A DNA stretch of 14,628 bases from NCBI GenBank assembly GCA_038046465.1, contig JBBSWB010000085.1:1-14628 (forward strand). Reading direction: 5' to 3'. Below, piece by piece: positions 1 to 5,636 of the stretch (the first letter of the stretch is position 1; each line of letters opens with the position of its first letter). Made by a program: the position numbers and the translations under genes. This DNA comes from JBBSWB01 sp038046465 (GTDB lineage Archaea > Nanobdellota > Nanobdellia > Woesearchaeales > GW2011-AR9). The notes beneath the pieces are model-generated. The model was not told the DNA's origin, made no database searches, and saw only the letters and a list, made by a program, of their open reading frames with translations.

Positions 1-716
1 TTATTCACTTCATCAGTGTTGCTCAACATCACAACGTGATTTCCCGGTATTTCTACTAAATCAGCATTAGCTAATTGTTCCTGTAAGTGCAACACTGATT
101 TTCTTTTTAATAATTCGTCGCTTTTTCCGCGGATAATCAGCGTTTCCGTTTTAATTTCACTCAAATATTCCGGTACGCCGTATTCCAATAAAGCGCGCAG
201 GTTTAAATCTAAACTCTGTAAATTAATTTTTTTTAAGCCGTAAGGAAAAGAATAATACACTGTTGAAAAAGGCGCTTTAGATAAATCAATATCATTTAAT
301 CTCTGTTTTTTATCCAATTTGCCGACGTATTTAAGAACATTTAAAAAAGGTTTAAGCAAACTTATTTTCCAAGTCATAAATTTATCTATACATAAACCTG
401 GATTGATCAGGCACATTTTTCCTACGCGCTCTGGTTTTTGGTAAGCAAATTCCAATGAAACTGTTCCGCCTAAACTGAAACCAACTAAATTAGCAATTTC
501 AATTCCGTTAGCGTCCAAAATTTTTTCTAAATCAGCAGCATGCTTAGCGATGGTCGGTTTTCCCGGCGGTAAGGGTGTATTTCCGTGTCCAGCCAGATCA
601 TAGGCATAAGTTACCAAACCTTTTTCTTTAAGAAAAGCAATTTGTCTATTAAAAATGGATTGGTCTTCACCCAACCCATGAACAAAAACTAAAGGTGGTC
701 TTTCGTAATAAAACAT
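1..716 (-). CDS. alpha/beta hydrolase, 3' end outside the window
   Basis: The first 238 codons are in the window and the stop lies beyond position 1. The translation starts MFYYERPPLVFVHGLGED, with HG at residues 14-15 giving the usual oxyanion loop. GFSLGG at 79-84 is a classic nucleophile elbow with Ser81. RGKSDELL near 196-203 places the acid at Asp200, and GNHVVML puts the catalytic base at His227. The whole Ser-Asp-His triad is therefore present, and only a short C-terminal tail is missing. A soluble esterase, lipase or C-C hydrolase activity is expected, but the substrate cannot be read from sequence. The ATG at 714-716 is the natural start; no strong Shine-Dalgarno precedes it. It lies downstream of the recombinase on the same strand, with a 203-bp spacer carrying short repeats. 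Confidence 0.9.
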   Translation of the reverse strand, partial: MFYYERPPLVFVHGLGEDQSIFNRQIAFLKEKGLVTYAYDLAGHGNTPLPPGKPTIAKHAADLEKILDANGIEIANLVGFSLGGTVSLEFAYQKPERVGKMCLINPGLCIDKFMTWKISLLKPFLNVLKYVGKLDKKQRLNDIDLSKAPFSTVYYSFPYGLKKINLQSLDLNLRALLEYGVPEYLSEIKTETLIIRGKSDELLKRKSVLHLQEQLANADLVEIPGNHVVMLSNTDEVN

Positions 717-728
717 TTTAGCATCGCT

Positions 729-861
729 TAAATCTTTTGTAGGTTAGTTTGTTCTAAATCTTTTGCGTGATACTTAAATCTTTTAGCACTTACTTAAACA
801 TCTTTCAACTTTTTCTATAAGCTTTTGTTTTGAAAGGTTGCAATTATCGATTAAATCTTTT
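729..861. repeat. four copies of TAAATCTTTT in the spacer ahead of the hydrolase
   Basis: The 10-mer TAAATCTTTT occurs at 729-738, 755-764, 775-784 and 852-861, with a degenerate fifth copy (TAAACATCTTT) near 795. Read toward the hydrolase the motif is AAAAGATTTA. The spacer is AT-rich, so chance contributes, but four exact 10-mers in 133 bp is dense. They could be regulator sites or core promoter parts for the hydrolase. Confidence 0.4.
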
Positions 862-919
862 AAACTTAATCTATTTTAGCAACCATCAAAGGTTTTTTCT
901 CTTAACCAACTATTTTCAT

Positions 920-1540
920 TCAACCGAATAAATTACCGGCTTTTTCTTTTAATTCTTGATCCATTTCGGAAATACTTTTAGTCCCATATAAATCCATGGT
1001 CGTTTTATATGAAAGATGCCCTAAAACTTTTTGGACTACTTCTAAACTTAGCCCTCGATCTTTCAAAATACGGGCGCAGCTGTGGCGTAAAATGTGGGGG
1101 TTGATATTCTTTAACTCCGGAATAGGATTGTGCAGCTGAGCTCTTCTGCCGGCTTTAGCGACGATTCTGTTGATTTGGGTCGGAGTAATATGCCCTTGTG
1201 CATTTAAACTCGAAACAGCCGGAAATAAGTACCCTTTTTGAGCATTATTTAATACATATTGAACATAAATTTTTAAGTCTTCAACCAATTGATCAGAAAA
1301 CATGGTCGCTAACCGATAAATATTTTTTTTGCCTAAGATTTTTATTTTATTGGTGATAAAATCGATATCTTCAATTTTTATTTTTGCTAGTTCAAAACGG
1401 CGCAGCCCACAGTAGGCTAGCAGTTTGATAACTACTTTATCTCTTAATTTATCGGCATGCTTAACTAGAAGTTTGATCTGTTCCTCAGTCAGATGGAACT
1501 GACTTCGGCTGTGCCCCTTTTTTATTGGTTTTTCATCCAC
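920..1540 (-). CDS. tyrosine recombinase/integrase, catalytic domain only (XerA-like)
   Basis: At 206 aa this is a phage-integrase-family catalytic domain. It shows the first Arg in GLRRFEL (about 46-52), a beta-hairpin Lys in GKKN (about 70-73), HILRH for the H-x-x-R box (about 149-153), LGH for the second His (about 172-174), and the nucleophile Tyr in MDLYGT (about 183). All catalytic residues are present. Archaeal XerA proteins are usually about 280 aa with an N-terminal SAM-like core-binding domain. That domain is absent here, and an in-frame stop lies about 36 bp upstream. The start is GTG at 1538-1540, since no upstream ATG exists and a palindromic TATA box sits 24-33 bp upstream, as for a leaderless mRNA. 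It may be a minimal recombinase or a truncated remnant. Its target is unknown. Confidence 0.9.
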   Translation of the reverse strand: MDEKPIKKGHSRSQFHLTEEQIKLLVKHADKLRDKVVIKLLAYCGLRRFELAKIKIEDIDFITNKIKILGKKNIYRLATMFSDQLVEDLKIYVQYVLNNAQKGYLFPAVSSLNAQGHITPTQINRIVAKAGRRAQLHNPIPELKNINPHILRHSCARILKDRGLSLEVVQKVLGHLSYKTTMDLYGTKSISEMDQELKEKAGNLFG

Positions 1541-1563
1541 TTTAACTAGAAAAGGTGCTAGAT

Positions 1564-1573
1564 TATTTAAATA
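1564..1573 (-). promoter_or_regulatory. TATA box for the recombinase
   Basis: The palindrome TATTTAAATA lies 24-33 bp upstream of the GTG start on the minus strand. With no Shine-Dalgarno present, this fits a leaderless archaeal promoter. Confidence 0.5.
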
Positions 1574-1593
1574 TTACGTTTTGGTTCTTTTTT

Positions 1594-1610
1594 GTTACTT
1601 TTAACGTAAC
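1594..1610. repeat. inverted repeat GTTAC-N7-GTAAC upstream of the recombinase
   Basis: Five-bp arms at 1594-1598 and 1606-1610 flank a 7-bp spacer. The geometry resembles the centre of a tyrosine-recombinase site or a small operator, but the arms are shorter than the usual 11-13 bp. Confidence 0.3.
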
Positions 1611-1701
1611 GTTCTGTATAAAGTGTGACCTTTAGTGTCGGAGGGGTAATTTTGTTAAAAAAGGTAGGGGGTGAAGCAGGAGGTTTAAGTTAAGGGATCA
1701 C

Positions 1702-1730
1702 GAGTTGACAAATCATTTCCCAGTCAACTC
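1702..1730 (-). other. 8-bp stem-loop spanning the stop codon of the ferritin-like gene
   Basis: GAGTTGAC at 1702-1709 and GTCAACTC at 1723-1730 are exact reverse complements around a 13-nt loop that holds the stop codon at 1713-1715. No T-run follows on the minus strand, so it is not an intrinsic terminator. It could protect the mRNA 3' end or mark a junction. Confidence 0.4.
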
Positions 1731-1997
1731 TTCGACTTCTTTTTTTCCTTTCTCCAGTTCTTGTTTTTGCTCTTTATCTACTTTTAACAACAACGCCTGA
1801 AATTCGCCCACGTGGGTTTTTTCTTCTTTGGCAATTTCTAACAAGACTTTTTGTATGCTTTTGTTAGTAGCCATAGCAGCCATTTGTTCATAAAGGTTGA
1901 CTGCATCCAACTCTGCAAGCATACCAACTCGAAGAATTTCTTTATCTATATTCTCTTTTTTTACTTTTTTAAGCTTTACTGGAATCGTTGATAACAT
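1713..1997 (-). CDS. stand-alone encapsulin-cargo ferritin-like protein
   Basis: This 94-aa, two-helix ferritin-like protein has the EncFtn-type pattern AELDAVNLYEQM (28-39), with metal ligands Glu29 and Glu37. A second helix, KEEKTHVGEF (57-66), holds E59-x-x-H62. As I remember the P. furiosus virus-like-particle protein, its N-terminal cargo domain reads much the same: it starts MLS, has AELDAINLYEQM and EEKAHVGEF, and ends EELTG-like just before the shell domain. Here translation stops at ELTGK, so the shell half is absent. No encapsulin shell gene is visible in the window. Such proteins oxidise Fe(II) as decameric rings inside encapsulin. The start is supported by GAGGTGA at 2003-2008, 5-6 nt ahead of the ATG. 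A rubrerythrin-like role outside a shell is the alternative. Confidence 0.88.
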   Translation of the reverse strand: MLSTIPVKLKKVKKENIDKEILRVGMLAELDAVNLYEQMAAMATNKSIQKVLLEIAKEEKTHVGEFQALLLKVDKEQKQELEKGKKEVEELTGK

Positions 1998-2002
1998 TTT
2001 TT

Positions 2003-2038
2003 CACCTCTGTTTAGACTAAATATTTAGTTTATTTAAA
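2003..2038 (-). promoter_or_regulatory. promoter, 14-bp palindromic operator and ribosome site of the ferritin-like gene
   Basis: Read on the minus strand, a TATA box (TTTAAATA, 2031-2038) is followed by the perfect palindrome ACTAAATATTTAGT (2016-2029), then the Shine-Dalgarno GAGGTG (2003-2008). The palindrome lies where a bound dimer would block transcription initiation. An iron- or redox-responsive repressor is a reasonable guess for a ferritin-like gene, but none is identified here. Confidence 0.5.
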
Positions 2039-2052
2039 TCTTGTTATGGGTT

Positions 2053-2183
2053 GTAAGTAATAGGTCTGCTTTGCCAAGGGAGGCGCATTTTTGGCAGGTT
2101 GTGCTTAGATTAGATTGTTCAAGTTTAACTTTTGAGCCAAAAATAATCGCGCCGTGCAAGCTGACCTATTACTTACTTTTTTT
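2053..2183 (+). ncRNA. structured element A (candidate novel RNA), copy 1
   Basis: A 14-bp terminal helix (2053-2066 with 2163-2176) is followed, after a T/T mismatch, by GCTT/AAGC (2068-2071, 2158-2161). An asymmetric internal loop comes next, with TGCCAAGGGA on the 5' side and GTGC on the 3' side. It is followed by a GGCGC/GCGCC helix (2082-2086, 2149-2153), a one-sided AATC bulge (2145-2148), a 9-bp helix (2087-2095, 2136-2144) and a 40-nt apical region. A T7 tract (2177-2183) ends it like a terminator. Element B (5961-6101) shares the internal loop, GC helix and bulge, while its other helices pair with different sequence. A TATA-like stretch at 2028-2038 lies just upstream. The strand is chosen from the T-tract and is uncertain. 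It matches no RNA class I can recall. Confidence 0.55.
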
Positions 2184-2483
2184 AGTCTGTTTAAATTTTT
2201 GTATTTTGACATTTTCCAATTTAACCATAAATCATTTGCGCTTTGCTTAAACTCTTCTGCGATAAAAGTTATAATCAAAACTTGTATCTTCTTTTTTTGT
2301 TTTCCAAAATTATTAAGTTTGTCTAACAACCTTTATCCTTAAAGCTTTTAAGCAATCATTAAAACTTTAAGAACGCAAGAGTTTTCTTTTGGTTTTAATC
2401 TGTTTCACAACCCTTTTAAAGCCACGTATTTCCATACTAAAAAAAGATATTAATCATAAATACACATCAATTGGAGGCTAAAA
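2184..2483. other. 300-bp gene-free spacer
   Basis: Very AT-rich DNA between element A and the small lipoprotein gene. A few short open frames cross it on both strands, but they start at rare codons, run into element A, and lack ribosome sites or recognisable motifs. I see only the GGAGG ribosome site at 2472-2476 that serves the next gene. Confidence 0.5.
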
Positions 2484-2732
2484 ATGAATAAAACAATTAT
2501 TGCTGGATTATCTGCTTTAGTTTTAAGCAGCTGTGAAAACACCACTGATGCTGAACTTTCAAAATATTTAACTATTCCTAAAGATTGTACAGAAGTAATC
2601 AGTTTAAGCCGAGGATATCGAGGTAATGGGTTTGATTTAAGCTGTAAAACAGCAGATGGAACCTTTCTTTCATACCATAAGTACTTTGTAAAAGAACCTT
2701 GGCAAAGATATGAATTAAAAAAAGAAGAGTAA
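2484..2732 (+). CDS. small putative lipoprotein
   Basis: This 82-aa protein starts with a short signal sequence, MNKTIIAGLSALVLSSCENT. LSSC at 14-17 fits a lipobox, with Cys17 as the lipidated residue and an acidic stretch after it. The mature part is about 65 aa, polar, with two further cysteines (near 35 and 54) that could form a disulfide. A good ribosome site (GGAGG at 2472-2476, 7 nt from ATG) supports the start. It is followed after 42 bp by another membrane-anchored protein on the same strand, so the two may be co-expressed at the cell surface. No family recognised. Lipobox processing in DPANN archaea is uncertain, so the N-terminus could instead be a simple signal anchor. Confidence 0.75.
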   Translation: MNKTIIAGLSALVLSSCENTTDAELSKYLTIPKDCTEVISLSRGYRGNGFDLSCKTADGTFLSYHKYFVKEPWQRYELKKEE

Positions 2733-2774
2733 ATTATATTAACAAATAAAAAATTAAAAAATTAAATTTAAAAA

Positions 2775-3320
2775 ATGGGAGAAAATAGACCTAACTTAGA
2801 TCACTTAAGTGCAGAACAGCAGAAAAAGCTTAGAAAGTTGGATCTGCTTTATACGGGCAGCGCTATATTAGGTTTATCTGTAGCTGCAACTTATGGCTGT
2901 CAAAAAGGCTGTGAGATTCTTGATGTTCCGGTTGTTTACGAAGGAACCATCGGCGGCGTTACCGTTGTTTATGATGAAAAAGAACCAGCCGAATTTCCTG
3001 ATTATGAAAACTCTAAACAGAATATTATGGTGCTTGATTTCAAAGAAAAAAAACAGATCTATATTTTATATGATACTCAAAATGAAACCAGCATTGATTG
3101 GGAAGCTAGGCAAAAGCCTAATTTTGAATCTGATGAACTGGAAGTAATCGTAATTAAAGAAGGGGATGGCACGCGCAAACAATTTTTTGCTGCCGATATA
3201 GATCTAAAAACAGCCGAAGGATTAAAAACCCAAGAAATGTTTGATGTGATGAATTTTTTCTATAATAGCTTAAGATCACATATCCGGGAATTAAAAAGGA
3301 AAGATAAATTGATCATATAA
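2775..3320 (+). CDS. hypothetical membrane-anchored protein with one N-terminal helix
   Basis: The 181-aa protein has a charged N-terminus, a single hydrophobic segment at about 23-41 and two cysteines just after it (42 and 46). An acidic, beta-rich region follows (about 50-150), then a basic C-terminal helix (RSHIRELKRKDKL). With one transmembrane helix and a charged N-terminus, the bulk is probably extracytoplasmic, but topology is not certain. No catalytic motif or family is recognised. The ATG lies in a stretch made almost only of A and T with no ribosome site, so the start is chosen for being the first ATG of a long frame. It probably shares a transcript with the small lipoprotein 42 bp upstream. 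Confidence 0.7.
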   Translation: MGENRPNLDHLSAEQQKKLRKLDLLYTGSAILGLSVAATYGCQKGCEILDVPVVYEGTIGGVTVVYDEKEPAEFPDYENSKQNIMVLDFKEKKQIYILYDTQNETSIDWEARQKPNFESDELEVIVIKEGDGTRKQFFAADIDLKTAEGLKTQEMFDVMNFFYNSLRSHIRELKRKDKLII

Positions 3321-3351
3321 TTTTTAGAATCAATTATTTTTTTATTTCTAC

Positions 3352-3810
3352 TTATTCAATAAAACTTTGCAAGCTTAAATTAACTAAATTTTCTTTGGCC
3401 TGTAAATCTTTAAAGCTGGGCTCTAACTTTAAAAATAATTGCCCGTTAAATAAAGAGCGGTGGAAAGGAACCCCTTTACTAGTTAAAGCAGAAAGGCATT
3501 CCGGAATTAATGCTAACGGAAGATCTGCTTTAAGCGCAATCTCTTTATAGGATAAGGGCATCTCTTCAGTATAAAGCGTTAAAAAAACTTTTCTTTCCAT
3601 TTGGTTTAAAGGAGAAATAATTGGTTTGGGAATTGCTTGCCCTTGATTTAATTGAAGGTTATCTAACCGTTGAGAAATTTTATCCCATTTGATTTCTAAT
3701 TCTTGCAGGTAATCAAACAACGCCTGAATTTCAGTTGTATTTTCATTAATAGAACAAAGATGATCCTCTAAAATCTTTTTAATGATGTCAAGATCTTTTT
3801 CTTTTTTCAT
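3352..3810 (-). CDS. coiled-coil plus winged-helix DNA-binding protein
   Basis: At 152 aa it has two parts. Residues 1-55 form an amphipathic, probably coiled-coil helix. Residues about 65-130 have the pattern of a winged helix-turn-helix: NQMERKVFLTLY, then MPLSYKEIALKADLPLALIPECLSALTSKGVP, a recognition-helix arrangement like MarR or ArsR-type regulators, followed by a short beta wing. It is probably a dimeric archaeal transcription regulator with unknown targets. It converges with the upstream rightward gene, with a 31-bp T-rich gap between stops. A short hairpin followed by seven T on the plus strand lies just upstream of its start. No Shine-Dalgarno is visible before the ATG. Confidence 0.75.
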   Translation of the reverse strand: MKKEKDLDIIKKILEDHLCSINENTTEIQALFDYLQELEIKWDKISQRLDNLQLNQGQAIPKPIISPLNQMERKVFLTLYTEEMPLSYKEIALKADLPLALIPECLSALTSKGVPFHRSLFNGQLFLKLEPSFKDLQAKENLVNLSLQSFIE

Positions 3811-3839
3811 TGTTTTCTTACCGTCGACAAATCAATCTT

Positions 3840-3864
3840 GAAGCAGCTTTCCGCTTCTTTTTTT
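3840..3864 (+). terminator. hairpin with T7 tail (terminator-like)
   Basis: GAAGC (3840-3844) pairs with GCTTC (3853-3857) over an 8-nt loop, followed directly by seven T. On the plus strand this looks like an intrinsic terminator, but no plus-strand gene leads into it. Read the other way it would sit in the leader of the winged-helix gene. Confidence 0.3.
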
Positions 3865-4016
3865 CTGTAATCTACCGCTCCCCCTTTGGCTTGGTTAATA
3901 TGATTTTACTGATTTAAATACCTTTCTATTTTTAGCGGTGCAACCACTCGCGAATGGTTTGGGTGGTTTTGGAAAACTATTTAAATAAGTGTTTTTTTTG
4001 CCGGCCTATTTTTTTG

Positions 4017-4064
4017 TCGACGATAAATTTGTTTTTTCTTAACTTTGATGTTTTTTATCGACGA
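4017..4064. repeat. imperfect inverted repeat upstream of the methyltransferase
   Basis: TCG-A-CGATAAA (4017-4027) pairs with TTTATCG-A-CGA (4054-4064), giving 10 bp with one A/A mismatch and a T-rich loop of 26 nt. It lies in the 347-bp gap (3811-4157) between divergent genes. That gap otherwise holds the T7 hairpin, several TATA-like stretches (near 3915 and 3979) and a tiny frame. Confidence 0.35.
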
Positions 4065-4073
4065 GAAAAAAGA

Positions 4074-4139
4074 ATGAGAAAACTAAAGAAGGCACCCGGT
4101 TTAAAAAACATAAAAACGCACAAAAACTTATTTAAATGA
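4074..4139 (+). CDS. possible 21-aa basic peptide ahead of the methyltransferase
   Basis: A short frame encodes MRKLKKAPGLKNIKTHKNLF plus a final Lys, so nine of 21 residues are Lys or Arg. It ends 18 nt before the methyltransferase ATG, and its last codons overlap the likely TATA box of that gene. It could be a leader peptide or tiny ribosome-associated protein, but it is short enough to arise by chance and has no clear ribosome site. Confidence 0.2.
   Translation: MRKLKKAPGLKNIKTHKNLFK
4128..4137 (+). promoter_or_regulatory. TATA box for the methyltransferase
   Basis: TTATTTAAAT lies 21-30 bp upstream of the ATG at 4158, and no Shine-Dalgarno precedes that ATG. This fits a leaderless archaeal transcript. 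Confidence 0.5.
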
Positions 4140-4157
4140 AACTAAGATAATTATCCC

Positions 4158-4787
4158 ATGTCCATCCGTTCCAAACGAGATTTAGAAATTGTTTTAAGCA
4201 AATTAAAAGGGTTCGAACAGCCTTCCTTTCAGCTGGAGCAATATCAAACTCCCAGCAATATTGCGGCAGAATGGATTTGGAATATGGCTCTCAAAGGAGA
4301 AGTTGCCGGCAAGATTATTCTGGATGCTGCCTGCGGCCCGGGAATTTTAGGTTTGGGTTTATTATTAATGGGAGCTAAGCAAGTTTATTTCTTGGACAGC
4401 GACCAAAAAACCATACAGATCTGTATGAAAAATTATGAACAAATTAATCAGGAATACGAACTTGGTAAGGCTGAGTTCATCATTGAAGATGTCAGTTTAT
4501 TCAATGAATCGGTTGACGTAGTAATCCAGAACCCCCCTTTTGGCACTAAAGAAGCACATGCAGATAAGAAATTTTTAGAAAAGGCCTTTGCAGTTGCACC
4601 AATAGTGTACAGTATGCATAAATGGACTACTAAAGGTTTTGTGGAAGCCATTTGTGTCGATTTTGGATTTAAGATTACTGATTTATGGCGGTACGAATTT
4701 CCGATTAAAGCAGTCTTCAAATTCCATGAAAAGCCAGTAAAAAGTATTGATGTGGGGCTATGGAGAATGGAAAAAGAGAAGCGTTGA
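4158..4787 (+). CDS. METTL5-type rRNA adenine N6-methyltransferase
   Basis: This 209-aa class I SAM-dependent methyltransferase carries the METTL5 family signature. LEQYQTP at 26-32 is the family's N-terminal motif. DAACGPGILG at 56-65 is the SAM-binding loop, FLDSD with Asp80 contacts the SAM ribose, and NPPFGTK at 125-131 is the catalytic N-P-P-F box for exocyclic amino groups. VYSMHK near 150-155 is also typical. Human METTL5 makes m6A in 18S rRNA near the decoding site. An archaeal member would be expected to modify 16S rRNA, though the exact base is inference. All motifs are intact and the length is normal. It starts a rightward run with the JAMM protein (63-bp gap) and the MKLTIDT protein. 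Confidence 0.92.
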   Translation: MSIRSKRDLEIVLSKLKGFEQPSFQLEQYQTPSNIAAEWIWNMALKGEVAGKIILDAACGPGILGLGLLLMGAKQVYFLDSDQKTIQICMKNYEQINQEYELGKAEFIIEDVSLFNESVDVVIQNPPFGTKEAHADKKFLEKAFAVAPIVYSMHKWTTKGFVEAICVDFGFKITDLWRYEFPIKAVFKFHEKPVKSIDVGLWRMEKEKR

Positions 4788-4850
4788 CTATGAAACTAAA
4801 AAACGCTTAAAATAAACGTAAAGATTAAAAAGAATCGGCTTCTCACTTTA

Positions 4851-5600
4851 ATGATGTCTGAATCAAACTCAGCAGCACAACCAACTCGTTCTGATATCTT
4901 ACGCCACATTGAGATTATTTTTGCCGAACGGTATATTATGCCTCATCTTAATAATCCTTCTGAAGAAACTTTAAAGCAAGTTTTTGGTATCCTTAAAACT
5001 CAGTTTGAGAAAACTTACTGTGGTGAAGTGGGCGGTTCTATCTTTCATCAACCAACAGGATTAGAATTCTTATTGGTTAGGCCGAAGAAGCTTATTTCTC
5101 TTGAAGAAAAATTAGCTTTGTTTGAAGCTGGCGAAATCGCAGACTATAACGAATTGGCCTCTATTGCAGAACCGGTCGTAGATAATTTTAGTAAAAAGAA
5201 AGCGAAAAACGGGGGAGAGCTTCGTTTTTATATTTTGAACGAATTTTATAATGCTTTAAAATCTATTATCCAAGAACCGGAAAGAGTAAAAAAGATTACT
5301 CCTGAAAACAGAAAAGAAATTAGCGATTGTTATAAACAATTTTTTTTGAATTCGAGATACCCAGTTTTACTTTCTGAGTTAGAAGCCCCCGGCAAGAATT
5401 TAATCAGCATCTTTCATGTACATCCATCCGGTTTAGGTCCTTCTGAAGAAGACTTAATTGCCAACCAAAAATTATTACTTCCTATTATGGTAATAGCAGG
5501 AACCAGCAATTATCAAACTTCTGGAGTTCGAATTCATTTGATCTATTCCGGCACCAGTCATTTATTGTATGGTGAACCCGTAAAAGCACAAAATTATTAA
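4851..5600 (+). CDS. JAMM/MPN-type metalloprotease-like protein with an internal insertion
   Basis: The 249-aa protein has a JAMM zinc motif: HVHPSGLGPSEED, with His189, His191, Ser198 and Asp201. The spacing between HP and Ser is five residues, one fewer than I expect for RadC or CSN5-type proteins. The upstream Glu that activates water is probably Glu59 in CGEVGGSIF, which resembles the EcGlLlG strand of JAMM domains. Between these lies about 120 aa of mostly helical sequence, an unusual insertion. The N-terminal 50 residues are helical. JAMM enzymes cut isopeptide or peptide bonds next to ubiquitin-like modifiers. No ubiquitin-like protein with a terminal Gly-Gly is visible nearby. Start is ATG 4851 or 4854. 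The next gene begins 36 bp downstream. Confidence 0.75.
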   Translation: MMSESNSAAQPTRSDILRHIEIIFAERYIMPHLNNPSEETLKQVFGILKTQFEKTYCGEVGGSIFHQPTGLEFLLVRPKKLISLEEKLALFEAGEIADYNELASIAEPVVDNFSKKKAKNGGELRFYILNEFYNALKSIIQEPERVKKITPENRKEISDCYKQFFLNSRYPVLLSELEAPGKNLISIFHVHPSGLGPSEEDLIANQKLLLPIMVIAGTSNYQTSGVRIHLIYSGTSHLLYGEPVKAQNY

Positions 5601-5636
5601 ATTCCTTTCTCTTTCTAGGATTAAAGGTGATAGATT

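Noticed and set aside
2105..2329. 74-codon minus-strand frame upstream of the lipoprotein
   Set aside because: Starts at TTG without a ribosome site, runs into structured element A, and shows no family motif.
2041..2342. Plus-strand frames of 62-69 codons in the same spacer
   Set aside because: They cross element A, overlap each other in different frames, and have low-complexity hydrophobic content typical of chance in AT-rich DNA.
3954..4139. 61-codon frame ahead of the methyltransferase
   Set aside because: The first 40 codons are low-complexity and overlap the hairpin. Only the last 21 codons look even possible as a peptide and are listed at low confidence.
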